From Streptomyces sp. NBC_01260 (lineage in GTDB: Bacteria; Actinomycetota; Actinomycetes; Streptomycetales; Streptomycetaceae), in assembly GCF_036226405.1 (NCBI RefSeq), contig NZ_CP108464.1:4712001-4776000 (forward strand): 64,000 nucleotides of DNA, written 5' to 3'. The position numbers were made by a program, and so were the translations under genes. The notes under the pieces are model-generated. The model did not search any database. It was not told where the DNA came from and saw only the letters and a program-made list of their open reading frames with translations. Below, piece by piece: positions 24,720 through 32,997 of this stretch. Every line of letters starts with the position of its first letter. Positions within the stretch are counted from its first letter, which is position 1.

Positions 24720-25664
24720 GTGCCGATACTGCCCGCCGGACCGCTGTCGTACGGGATGCAGCTCCCGATCCAGTCGCAGAGCGCCATCTACGCGGAGCCG
24801 TGGGAGGCCGGGGCCACCCCGGCCGACCTCGCCGAGATCGCCCGCACCGCCGACCGTGTCGGGTTCGCCTATCTGGCGAGCTGCGACCATGTCGCCATTC
24901 CGCGCCGGCTCGCGGAGGGGATGAGCACCGTCTGGTACGACCCGGTGGCCACGCTCTCGTTCCTCGCGGGGGTCACCGAGCGCGTGCTGCTGATGAGCCA
25001 TGTCGCCGTCGTCGGGCTGCGGCATCCGCTGGCCACCGCCAAGCAGTACGCGACCCTCGACCACCTCAGCGGCGGCCGGCTGATCCTCGGGGTCGGGGCC
25101 GGACATGTGCGCGAGGAGTTCGACGCGCTCGGGGCGGACTTCGACGGGCGCGGTGCCGTGCTCGACGAGACCGTCGACGCGCTGAAGGCCGCGCTCGGGC
25201 CGGAGGAGTACCCGGAGTTCGCCGGGGAGCGGTTCTCCTTCAGCGGGCTCGGCCAGCTGCCCCGGCCCGCCCAGGAACGGGTGCCGGTCTGGGTGGGCGG
25301 CTCCTCGCCCGCCGCGGTGCGCAGGGCGGCCGTGCGGGGGGACGGCTGGCTTCCGCAGGGTGATCCGCGCGGGAAGCTGCCGGAGCAGATCGCCCGGCTG
25401 CACGCCCTGCGGGAGGCGGCCGGGGTGGAGGAGCCGATCGTCGTCGGGGCCATCACCGAGCCGCTGTACGTGGGCGAGCCGGACTGGTCCGTGGGGCGGC
25501 GCACCCTCAGCGGGAAGCCGGAGGCGCTCGCCGAGTCGCTGCGGGAGTACGCGGCGATGGGCGTGCACCAGATACAGGTGCGGTTCCGCAGCCGCAGCAG
25601 GGCCGAACTGACCGATCAGATGGCGGCGTTCGCCGCCGATGTCGCACCTCACCTCGACAGGTAG
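24720..25664 (+). CDS. Luciferase-like (LLM class) F420- or flavin-dependent oxidoreductase
   Basis: A 314-aa TIM-barrel enzyme of the bacterial luciferase-like superfamily. Family marks are GFAYLASCDHVAIPRRLA near residues 45-62, LLMSHVAVVGLRHPLATAKQ, then the conserved DHLSGGRLILGVGAGHVREE, and PVWVGGSSPAAVRRAA. GTG start at 24720 with AAGGAGG 7 nt upstream. The cofactor is probably F420 or FMN; the sequence does not decide. The gene leads an operon with the SDR at 25675 and is preceded by two copies of the CTGAYG palindrome. The substrate is unknown; a catabolic or detoxification role is inferred from the block. Confidence 0.88.
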   Translation: MPILPAGPLSYGMQLPIQSQSAIYAEPWEAGATPADLAEIARTADRVGFAYLASCDHVAIPRRLAEGMSTVWYDPVATLSFLAGVTERVLLMSHVAVVGLRHPLATAKQYATLDHLSGGRLILGVGAGHVREEFDALGADFDGRGAVLDETVDALKAALGPEEYPEFAGERFSFSGLGQLPRPAQERVPVWVGGSSPAAVRRAAVRGDGWLPQGDPRGKLPEQIARLHALREAAGVEEPIVVGAITEPLYVGEPDWSVGRRTLSGKPEALAESLREYAAMGVHQIQVRFRSRSRAELTDQMAAFAADVAPHLDR

Positions 25665-25674
25665 GAGTCAGGCC

Positions 25675-26460
25675 ATGGGCAAGCTGGACGGGCGGACCGT
25701 GCTGATCAGCGGCGCGGCGCGCGGGCAGGGCGAGCAGGAGGCGCGGCTCTTCGCCGCCGAGGGTGCGCGGGTGGTGATCGCCGATGTGCTCGACGAGCAG
25801 GGCGAGGCGCTGGCGAAGGAGCTGGGGGAGGAGACCGCCCTGTTCGTGCACCTGGACGTGAGCCAGGAGGCGGACTGGCAGGCGGCGGTCGCCGCGGCGA
25901 AGGGCGCCTTCGGGCGGATCGACGGGCTGGTCAACAACGCGGGAATCCTGCGGTTCAACGAGCTGGTGACCACGCCGCTGGAGGAGTTCCAGCAGGTGGT
26001 GCAGGTCAATCAGGTGGGGGCGTTCCTGGGGATCAAGACCGTCGCGCCGGAGATCGAGGCCGCGGGGGGCGGCACCATCGTCAACACGGCCTCGTACACC
26101 GGGCTGACCGGCATGGCGTTCGTGGGCGCGTACGCCGCGACCAAGCACGCGGTGCTCGGTCTGACCAAGGTGGCGGCGGTGGAGCTGGCGGCGAAGGGCA
26201 TCCGGGTCAACGCGGTCTGCCCCGGTGCCGTGGACACCGCGATGACCAATCCCGCGGCGCTGGACCCGTCCGCGGACCCGGAGGAGTCGAAGGCCGCGGT
26301 GGACCAGCTCTACCGCAAGCTCGTCCCGCTCGGGCGGATCGGCCGGCCCGAGGAGGTCGCCGCGCTCGCACTCTTCCTGACCTCGGACGACTCCTCGTAC
26401 ATCACCGGGCAGCCGTTCGTCATCGACGGCGGGTGGCTGGCCGGGGTCAGCCTCTTCTGA
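25675..26460 (+). CDS. SDR-family oxidoreductase
   Basis: A 261-aa classical short-chain dehydrogenase. Cofactor loop SGAARGQGEQEARLF at 12-26, acidic VVIADVLD selecting NAD(H), NNAGIL, catalytic Ser in NTASYTG and Tyr-Lys in YAATKHAV. The C-terminal IDGGWLAG is standard. ATG at 25675 has GGAG in GTAGGAGTC upstream and lies 11 bp past the luciferase-like stop, so they are cotranscribed. The AAA type GxxxGxG loop carries Gln instead of Ile (GQG), seen in some steroid or mycofactocin-type SDRs. Substrate unknown. Confidence 0.9.
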   Translation: MGKLDGRTVLISGAARGQGEQEARLFAAEGARVVIADVLDEQGEALAKELGEETALFVHLDVSQEADWQAAVAAAKGAFGRIDGLVNNAGILRFNELVTTPLEEFQQVVQVNQVGAFLGIKTVAPEIEAAGGGTIVNTASYTGLTGMAFVGAYAATKHAVLGLTKVAAVELAAKGIRVNAVCPGAVDTAMTNPAALDPSADPEESKAAVDQLYRKLVPLGRIGRPEEVAALALFLTSDDSSYITGQPFVIDGGWLAGVSLF

Positions 26461-26478
26461 CCGCACCACCCATCTGGC

Positions 26479-26493
26479 CTGACGAGGCGTCAG
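26479..26493. promoter_or_regulatory. 15-bp palindrome CTGAYG-N3-YRTCAG, copy 3
   Basis: CTGACGAGGCGTCAG, perfect arms, 19 bp after the SDR stop and ahead of the second luciferase-like gene. Confidence 0.62.
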
Positions 26494-26540
26494 GTATTGA
26501 CGGGTCGGGGTGTCGGTGGAACAGTCGGACGCATCGGAAT

Positions 26541-26555
26541 CTGACGGAGTGTCAG
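26541..26555. promoter_or_regulatory. 15-bp palindrome CTGAYG-N3-YRTCAG, copy 4
   Basis: CTGACGGAGTGTCAG, 26 bp before the TTG start at 26581. It therefore sits where a repressor would cover the promoter or ribosome-loading region. Confidence 0.62.
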
Positions 26556-26580
26556 AAACTATTGAGGACGGTGAACCCCC

Positions 26581-27702
26581 TTGGAATTCGGGCTCTTTGT
26601 ACAGGGGTATGTGCCCGCCGCGCGGGCCAAGGCGGACCCCGGGGCAGAGCACAAGGCGCTGATCGAGGAGACCGAGTACGTCATCCAGGCGGACAAGTCC
26701 GGCTTCAAGTACGCCTGGGCCTCCGAGCACCACTTCCTGGAGGAGTACTCGCACATCTCGGCCAACGACGTGTACCTGGGCTACCTCGCCCACGCCACCG
26801 ACCGCATCCACCTCGGGTCCGGGATCTTCAACCCGCTCGCACCGGTCAACCACCCGGTGAAGGTGGCCGAGAAGGTCGCCATGATGGACCACCTCTCGGA
26901 GGGGCGGTTCGAGTTCGGCTCCGGCCGCGGGGCGGGCAGCCACGAGATCCTCGGGTTCATGCCGGGCATCACCGACATGAACCACACCAAGGACCTCTGG
27001 GAGGAGACCATCGCGGAGTTCCCCAAGATGTGGCTCCAGGACGAGTACGTCGGCTTCCAGGGCAAGAGCTGGTCGCTGCCGCCGCGCAAGATCCTGCCCA
27101 AGCCGTACGGGAAGTCGCACCCGGCGATGTGGTACGCGGCCGGCTCGCCGTCCTCGTACGCCATGGCGGGCAAGAAGGGGCTCGGCGTGCTGGGCTTCAG
27201 CGTCCAGAAGGTCTCCGACATGGAGTGGGTCGTCGAGTCCTACAAGACGGCCGTCAAGGACGCCGAGCCGATCGGTGACTTCGTCAACGACAACGTGATG
27301 GTCACCTCGACGGCGATCTGCGCCGAGACCCACGCGAAGGCCGTCGAGATCGCGGTGGGCGGCGGGCTCAACTACCTCCAGTCGCTGCTGTTCCGCTACC
27401 ACGACACGTTCCCCCGCCCCGAGGGCATCCCGGAGTGGCCGGAACTGCTGCCGGAGTACTCCGAGGAGATCATCGAACTCCTCATCGCCGAGGAGCTGAT
27501 GATCTGCGGCGATCCGGACGAGGTGCTGGCGCAGTGCCGGCGGTGGGAGCGGGCGGGCGCGGACCAGCTGAGCTTCGGGCTGCCGATCGGGATCAGCCCC
27601 GAGGACACCATCAACTCGATCAAGCTGATCGGTGAGCACGTGATCCCGAAGATCGACACGGATCCGGTCCACCGGACCACGCGGTTCCGCGACGCGGCGT
27701 AG
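26581..27702 (+). CDS. Luciferase-like (LLM class) oxidoreductase, second copy
   Basis: A 373-aa member of the luciferase-like superfamily, of the longer LuxA-like type (EFGLFVQGYVPAARAK, YAWASEHHFLEEYSHIS, HLGSGIFNPLAP, MDHLSEGRFEFGSGRGAGS). The start must be the TTG at 26581: an in-frame TGA lies three codons upstream and the protein's first strand begins there. GAGG is 13 nt upstream. Its own control region holds two CTGAYG palindromes, and a strong hairpin follows at 27772. Probably a flavin- or F420-dependent monooxygenase acting with the amidohydrolase and aldehyde dehydrogenase downstream. Confidence 0.87.
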   Translation: MEFGLFVQGYVPAARAKADPGAEHKALIEETEYVIQADKSGFKYAWASEHHFLEEYSHISANDVYLGYLAHATDRIHLGSGIFNPLAPVNHPVKVAEKVAMMDHLSEGRFEFGSGRGAGSHEILGFMPGITDMNHTKDLWEETIAEFPKMWLQDEYVGFQGKSWSLPPRKILPKPYGKSHPAMWYAAGSPSSYAMAGKKGLGVLGFSVQKVSDMEWVVESYKTAVKDAEPIGDFVNDNVMVTSTAICAETHAKAVEIAVGGGLNYLQSLLFRYHDTFPRPEGIPEWPELLPEYSEEIIELLIAEELMICGDPDEVLAQCRRWERAGADQLSFGLPIGISPEDTINSIKLIGEHVIPKIDTDPVHRTTRFRDAA

Positions 27703-27771
27703 TCCTTCCCGGACCCGGGGCGGAGCCCCCGCTACGAACGAGCGGCGTCTTCCCGGACCGCCGCTCCGCGA

Positions 27772-27806
27772 GCCGGGGTGCGTACCGCGGCCGTACGCAC
27801 CCCGGC
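27772..27806. terminator. Terminator-like hairpin between oxidoreductase and amidohydrolase
   Basis: A perfect 14-bp stem GCCGGGGTGCGTAC / GTACGCACCCCGGC with a 7-nt loop, 70 bp after the oxidoreductase stop. The amidohydrolase operon may therefore have its own promoter. Confidence 0.75.
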
Positions 27807-27855
27807 GCACCAACCACCCCCACCACCACCTCACCCCCCCCGCCGAGCAGGCGCG

Positions 27856-27893
27856 ACCACCACCGAGAAGGCGCTACACCACCACCGAGAAGG
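27856..27893 (+). repeat. 16-bp direct repeat before amidohydrolase start
   Basis: ACCACCACCGAGAAGG occurs at 27856-27871 and again at 27878-27893 with a 22-bp period, directly ahead of the ribosome site. The repeat is in frame with the longest open frame but lies upstream of the chosen ATG. Confidence 0.5.
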
Positions 27894-27903
27894 GGACCCC
27901 GTC

Positions 27904-29643
27904 ATGCTCGACCACCTCATCCGCGGAGCGACCGTCGTGGACGGCACCGGCGGACCCTCCTACCTCGCGGACATCGGTATCCGCGACGGCCGCATCGCCG
28001 TCATCGCGGAACCCGGTACGGCCCCCGGTCCCGCCGCGACCACCGAGGACGCCACCGGCCTCGTGCTCGCACCCGGCTTCGTCGACCCGCACACCCACTA
28101 CGACGCCCAGCTCTTCTGGGACCCGTACGCCACCCCGTCGATGAACCACGGCGTGACCACCGTCGCCGGGGGCAACTGCGGATTCACCCTCGCCCCGCTC
28201 CATCCGGACCGGCCCGAGGACGCCGACTACACCCGGCGCATGATGTCGCGGGTCGAGGGCATGGCCCTCAAGGCCCTGGAGGAGGGCGTCGACTGGAGCT
28301 GGTCCAGCTTCCGCGAGTACCTCGACGCCCTCGACGGGCGGATCGCCGTCAACGCCGGGTTCATGGTCGGGCACTGCGCCCTGCGCCGTCACGTGATGGG
28401 CCCCGCTGCCGTCGGCGGACAGCCCACCCCCGCTCAACTGGACGCCATGCTCGCCCTGTTCCATGACGCGATGGATGCCGGGGCGTGGGGCCTGTCCACC
28501 ACTCAGTCCTCCACCCATGCCGACGGCGACGGACAGCCCGTCGCCTCCCGGCACGCGCTGCCCGAGGAACTCCTCGCACTCTCCCGGGCCGTCGGCGAGC
28601 ACGAGGGCACCCAGATCGAGGCGATCGTCGCGGGCTGCCTCGACCAGTTCTCCGACGAGGAGATCGACCTGTTCGTCGACATGACGGCAGCCGCCGGGCG
28701 CCCGCTCAACTGGAACGTCCTGACCATCGACGCCGCCGTCCCGGAGCGGGTTCCGCGCCAGCTGGTCCCCAGCGAACGCGCCCGCCGCGCGGGCGGCCGG
28801 ATCGTCGCGCTCACGATGCCGATCCTGACCCCGATGAACATGTCGTTCGGCACGTTCTGCGCCCTCAACCTGATCCCCGGCTGGGGCGACATCCTGTCCC
28901 TGCCCGTCCCCGAGCGCATCGAGCGGCTCCGCGACGCGGACACCCGGACCGAGATGCTGCGCCGGGCCAACAGCAAGGAGGCGGGCGTCTTCCGCCGCCT
29001 CGCGAACTTCGGCCGGTACGTCATCGGGGACACCTACAGCGCGGCCAACGAGGGCCTCGGCGGGCGGGTCGTCAACGACATCGCCGCCGAGCGCGGGCAG
29101 GACCCCTTCCACTGCCTCGTCGAGATCTGCGCGGCCGACGAGCTGCGTACGGTCCTGTGGCCGATGCCCACCGACAACGACCCCGACTCCTGGGCGCTGC
29201 GGCAGCGGACCTGGGAGCACGAGGACGTCATGCTGGGCGGCTCCGACGCGGGCGCCCACCTGGACCGGATGTGCGGCGCCCCGTACACCACCCGCTTCAT
29301 CGGCGACTGTCTGCGCGGCCGCAAGCTCGTCCCGCTCGAAGCGGCCGTCAAGATGCTCACCGACGACCCCGCGCGCCTCTTCGGCCTGCGCGACCGCGGC
29401 CGCATCGAGGAGGGCTTCCACGCCGACCTCGTGCTCTTCGACCCCGAACGCATCGACGCGGGCCCCGCCACCCTCGTCCACGACCTGCCCGGTGACAGCC
29501 CCCGGCTCGACTCCAAGGCCCTGGGCATCGTGTCGGTCCGGGTCAACGGGGTGGAGACGCTCCGCGACGACAAGGTGACCGGCGCGGTTCCGGGTACGGT
29601 GCTGCGCTCCGGACGCGACACCCGGACGGTGAGCACCGTATGA
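27904..29643 (+). CDS. Amidohydrolase, N-acyl-D-amino-acid deacylase family
   Basis: A 579-aa metal-dependent hydrolase of the D-aminoacylase/D-hydantoinase-like amidohydrolase group. Metal ligands appear as DPHTHYDAQLFWD near residues 62-74, the histidine of VGHCALRR, and the late Asp in GGSDAGAHLDRM. NHGVTTVAGGNCGFTLAP is typical of this family. The C-terminal composite-sandwich domain ends VRVNGVETLRDD. It likely cleaves an amide of a catabolic intermediate. ATG at 27904 with AAGGGGA upstream; frames upstream to 27778 are probably leader. Its TGA overlaps the ATG of the aldehyde dehydrogenase. Confidence 0.87.
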   Translation: MLDHLIRGATVVDGTGGPSYLADIGIRDGRIAVIAEPGTAPGPAATTEDATGLVLAPGFVDPHTHYDAQLFWDPYATPSMNHGVTTVAGGNCGFTLAPLHPDRPEDADYTRRMMSRVEGMALKALEEGVDWSWSSFREYLDALDGRIAVNAGFMVGHCALRRHVMGPAAVGGQPTPAQLDAMLALFHDAMDAGAWGLSTTQSSTHADGDGQPVASRHALPEELLALSRAVGEHEGTQIEAIVAGCLDQFSDEEIDLFVDMTAAAGRPLNWNVLTIDAAVPERVPRQLVPSERARRAGGRIVALTMPILTPMNMSFGTFCALNLIPGWGDILSLPVPERIERLRDADTRTEMLRRANSKEAGVFRRLANFGRYVIGDTYSAANEGLGGRVVNDIAAERGQDPFHCLVEICAADELRTVLWPMPTDNDPDSWALRQRTWEHEDVMLGGSDAGAHLDRMCGAPYTTRFIGDCLRGRKLVPLEAAVKMLTDDPARLFGLRDRGRIEEGFHADLVLFDPERIDAGPATLVHDLPGDSPRLDSKALGIVSVRVNGVETLRDDKVTGAVPGTVLRSGRDTRTVSTV

Positions 29644-31112
29644 GCGTCGACCGGTCCCATGAGCAGCGGCTGTTCATCGGCGGTGAGTGGACCGAGCCCG
29701 CCGACGGTCACTACGAGGTGATCAACCCGGCCACCGAGGACGTCGTCGGCCTCGCCCCCGAGGCGAGCCGCGCGCAGGTGTACGAGGCGGCCGCCGCCGC
29801 CCGGGAGGCCTTCGCCACCTGGTCCCGGACCCGCCCCGAGGAACGCGCCGCGATCCTCGACCGCGCCGCCGGCCTGATGCAGCGGGACTTCGCGGCCAAC
29901 GCCGCCCTGGCCCAGGCGGAGAGCGGCGCCACCACCGGCACGGCGCGCGGGATGCAGGTGGCCGTCGGCGCCGCCCGGTTCCGGCGGTACGCGAAGGGCG
30001 CGCTGGAACCGGTGGAGGAGGCGGTACCGCCGCAGATCAACGAGGCCGGGCCGATGGGCCGGGCCGGGATCTTCGGGGCGCTCGCCGTCCGTCAGCCCGT
30101 GGGCGTCGTCACCTGCATCACCTCGTACAACAACCCCTGGGCCAACCCGGCCGGCAAGATCGCCCCCGCGCTCGCGATGGGCAACACGGTCGTCGTGAAG
30201 CCCGCACCGCAGGACCCGCTCTCCGTCTACCGGATGGCCGAGGCCCTCGCGGAGGCGGGTGTACCGGCGGGCGTCGTCAACGTCGTCAGCGGTTCGAGGG
30301 CCGAGGTGGGCGAGGCGGCCGTGGACTCGCCCGACGTCGACATGGTCAGCTTCACCGGCTCCACCTCGGTCGGGCAGCGCATCGCCGAGGTCTGCGGCCG
30401 GTCCATGAAACGGCAGCTGATGGAGCTGGGCGGGAAGGGCGCCGCCGTGGTGCTCGACGATGCCGACCTCGACTCGGCGGTGGCGGGCATCGGCACCACG
30501 TTCTCCTTCTACAGCGGTCAGATCTGTACGGCTCCGACCCGCGTCCTGGTCCAACGGGGCGCCCATGACGCCCTGATCGAGAAGCTCACGGGGTATGCCG
30601 GGTACCTGACGGTCGGCGATCCGACGGCGAAGGGCACCGTGGTCGGCCCGGTCATCTCCGCCGCCCACCGGGACCGCATCGAGTCGTACGTCGAACTGGG
30701 CCGCAAGGAGGGGGCCCGGATCGTCACGGGCGGCGAACGCCCCGCGCCGACCGGCCGCGGCTTCTACGTCGCGCCCACGCTGCTGGCCGACTGCACGCCG
30801 GACATGCGGGTCGTGCGGGAGGAGATCTTCGGCCCGGTCGTGGTGGTCGTCCCCTTCGACGACGAGGAGGAGGGCATCGCGCTGGCCAACGACAGCGACT
30901 ACGGACTGATCGACTACGTCTGGTCCGGCGATGTGGCCCGCGCCTTCCGCGTCGCCCGCAGGCTGCGGGCGGGCGGGGTCGGCGTGAACACCATCGGCCG
31001 GAACATGGAGGCCCCGTTCGGCGGTTTCAAGCGGAGCGGTGTCGGACGCGATGTCGGCTCGTACGCCCTGCACGCGTACAGCGAACTCCAGGCGATCGTC
31101 TGGCCGGGCTGA
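29640..31112 (+). CDS. Aldehyde dehydrogenase family protein
   Basis: A 490-aa NAD(P)-dependent aldehyde dehydrogenase. Asn in SYNNPWANP near 162, the FTGSTSVGQRIAE loop, general base Glu in MELGGKGAAV near 262 and catalytic Cys in SGQICTAPTRV near 296 are in normal order, and EEIFGPVVVV follows. ATG at 29640 overlaps the amidohydrolase stop (ATGA), so it is the last gene of that operon. It would oxidise the aldehyde produced in the pathway started by the luciferase-like oxidoreductases; the actual substrate is not evident. Confidence 0.92.
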   Translation: MSVDRSHEQRLFIGGEWTEPADGHYEVINPATEDVVGLAPEASRAQVYEAAAAAREAFATWSRTRPEERAAILDRAAGLMQRDFAANAALAQAESGATTGTARGMQVAVGAARFRRYAKGALEPVEEAVPPQINEAGPMGRAGIFGALAVRQPVGVVTCITSYNNPWANPAGKIAPALAMGNTVVVKPAPQDPLSVYRMAEALAEAGVPAGVVNVVSGSRAEVGEAAVDSPDVDMVSFTGSTSVGQRIAEVCGRSMKRQLMELGGKGAAVVLDDADLDSAVAGIGTTFSFYSGQICTAPTRVLVQRGAHDALIEKLTGYAGYLTVGDPTAKGTVVGPVISAAHRDRIESYVELGRKEGARIVTGGERPAPTGRGFYVAPTLLADCTPDMRVVREEIFGPVVVVVPFDDEEEGIALANDSDYGLIDYVWSGDVARAFRVARRLRAGGVGVNTIGRNMEAPFGGFKRSGVGRDVGSYALHAYSELQAIVWPG

Positions 31113-31219
31113 GCCCGCGTCCGGCCGTTCCGGTACCCGCCGTCCCGCCCGGCCCACGCCGGCCGGGACCAGGGCCGCCCGGCCGGGGGCGCGTAGGACG
31201 AGCTCGTTCCCACGGGCAG

Positions 31220-31279
31220 GAACAGGTGCGTGAACAGGTGCGTGAACAGGGGCGTGATCAGGGGCTTTGACAGGGGCGG
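31220..31279 (+). repeat. Five imperfect 12-bp tandem repeats
   Basis: Units at 31220, 31232, 31244, 31256 and 31268: GAACAGGTGCGT twice, then GAACAGGGGCGT, GATCAGGGGCTT and TGACAGGGGCGG. They lie in the 289-bp gap between the aldehyde dehydrogenase and the MFS gene. The remainder of that gap holds the operator at 31298 and no gene I can support. Confidence 0.6.
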
Positions 31280-31297
31280 GGCGAGACGCCGAGCAAG

Positions 31298-31329
31298 TAT
31301 CTCGCCATCAAGTATCTTGACATCGAGAA
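31298..31329. promoter_or_regulatory. CTTGA/TCGAG-type dyads before MFS exporter
   Basis: TATCTCGCCATCAAG (31298-31312) and TATCTTGACATCGAGAA (31313-31329) are overlapping palindrome-like elements with TCTTGA / TCGAGA arms. This pattern is common at MarR-controlled Streptomyces transporter genes. No MarR gene is adjacent here. Confidence 0.45.
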
Positions 31330-31401
31330 TGACTCGCGGCAGGCTTCCCCCGGTCTGCGGGGCCGCAGAGCTGTTGATGCCGAGGTATCCGGGGGTGGGC
31401 G

Positions 31402-32820
31402 GTGCGACGCACCATGAGGGACAGGGGTGCGCGGGCGCCGAGGGGCGGGCCGGGGCTGCTGACGCAGTTGCGCAACCCGCCGGGCGGCCGGGACGCCCGG
31501 ATCATGCTGCTCGCCCTGTCCGTCGACCGCACCGGATCGGGGCTGTGGGCGGCGTCGTCGGTTCTGTACCTCACCTTCGTGACGCATCTGAGCGCTCAGC
31601 AGATCGGTGTACTGCTGGGGGCGGCCGGGGTGGCGGGCATCGCCGGTTCACCCCTGGCCGGACGGCTGGCCGGCCGCCTCCCGCTGCGTCCGCTGCTGAT
31701 CGGCTGCCATCTGCTCCGGCTGGTGACCCTGACCCTGGTGCTGCTGTGCTCGGGCTTCGAGGCGCTGCTGCCCGTCGTCGCCGTCACCTACCTGGGGGAC
31801 AGGGCGGCGAAGACGCTGGAGATGCTGTTCGCCACCCGTGCGGCGGGTGAACGGCGCGCGGCCTACCAGGCGTTGTCCCGCAGCGCCGCCAACGCGGGCT
31901 ACGGGGTCGGCGCCGGGATCGCGGCCATCGGCCTGGCCGTGGGCACCACGGACGCCTATCGCGCCCTGATCCTCGGCAACGCGCTGTCCTTCGTCGTCGC
32001 CGCGGTGCTGGTGTGGCGCACGGGCGAGCTGCGGGAGGCGACGGTCCAGGTGGCACGGGCGACGGCGGTCGCTGGGACCGCATCGCCGGAGACCGCGTCC
32101 CCGCAGGCCACGCACCCGGGAGGAACATCGTCGCGGACCGCGTCGAAGGCCGCCGTCGAGCGTGACTCCGCCCGGCCGAAGAGCCCTTGGCGGGACCGGG
32201 GCTACCTCCGGTTCGTCCTGCTCGACATCCCGATGAACCTCGACGACTCCGTCCTCGGCGTCGGCCTGCCGCTGTGGCTGGTGAACCGCACCTCCGCACC
32301 GCACGCCCTCGTACCGGCCTTCCTCGTCATCAACACCGTGCTGGTCGTCGTGCTGCAACTGGCCGTGTCGAAGCGGGCCGAGGGCCCGCACCGGACGGTC
32401 CGGGCACTGCTGGTGTACGGCGGCCTGATGTTCGCGTGCTGCGCGCTCCTGGCCGCCGCCACCCGGTGCGGGACCTGGACGGCCGCGGCGGTCCTGCTCG
32501 CCGCGGCGGTGCTGGTCACCCTGGCGGAGCTGATGCGGTCGGTGAGTTCATGGGAGCTGGCCGTCCTGTTGGCGCCCCCGGACGCGAGGGCTGTCTATCT
32601 CGGGGTGGCGGGCATGTCGCAGTCCATCCAGAAGTCCGCCGGGCCCCCGCTGCTGACCGGCGTGGTGATGGCTGCCGGACCGGCGGGATGGCTGGTGCTC
32701 GGCACGGTGGTCGCGGGGCTGGCGGTGGTGCAACGACGCGCCTGTGCCCAGCGGTTCCGTACCCTCGCGGCACCCGCCCCGGACCGCGCGCGGCCTGCCG
32801 GGCAGGTCCGGCTGGAGTAG
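31402..32820 (+). CDS. MFS transporter
   Basis: A 472-aa major facilitator with twelve predicted helices. The first half reads GLWAASSVLYLTFVTHLSAQ, IGVLLGAAGVAGIAGSPLAG, RLAGRLPLRPLLIGCHLLRL, the second resumes at GYLRFVLLDIPMNLDDSVLG. A Ser/Thr/Ala-rich loop of about 50 residues (215-255) separates the halves. Probable drug or metabolite exporter; the substrate is unknown. GTG at 31402 is preferred; an ATG at 31414 lacks a ribosome site. The upstream dyads suggest regulated, inducible export. Confidence 0.87.
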   Translation: MRRTMRDRGARAPRGGPGLLTQLRNPPGGRDARIMLLALSVDRTGSGLWAASSVLYLTFVTHLSAQQIGVLLGAAGVAGIAGSPLAGRLAGRLPLRPLLIGCHLLRLVTLTLVLLCSGFEALLPVVAVTYLGDRAAKTLEMLFATRAAGERRAAYQALSRSAANAGYGVGAGIAAIGLAVGTTDAYRALILGNALSFVVAAVLVWRTGELREATVQVARATAVAGTASPETASPQATHPGGTSSRTASKAAVERDSARPKSPWRDRGYLRFVLLDIPMNLDDSVLGVGLPLWLVNRTSAPHALVPAFLVINTVLVVVLQLAVSKRAEGPHRTVRALLVYGGLMFACCALLAAATRCGTWTAAAVLLAAAVLVTLAELMRSVSSWELAVLLAPPDARAVYLGVAGMSQSIQKSAGPPLLTGVVMAAGPAGWLVLGTVVAGLAVVQRRACAQRFRTLAAPAPDRARPAGQVRLE

Positions 32821-32997
32821 CGCGGGTTCCCGGGCCCTGCGGACACGGCGCAGCGCCGCCCCGGCGGGCAGGCAGCCTGCCGCGCGCGGGGTCCGCCGGG
32901 CCGAGCGGTGTCCGAGGAGTGCAGCAGGGGTGCCCCCGTACCGCCCCGGGCGCCCGTTGGCCGACCGGGCCCGACGCGGTATCAATGGGAGGGACCG

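Noticed and set aside
31220..31279. Tandem repeat considered as a CRISPR array
   Set aside because: Twelve-base units with no spacers and no cas genes; simple tandem repeat.
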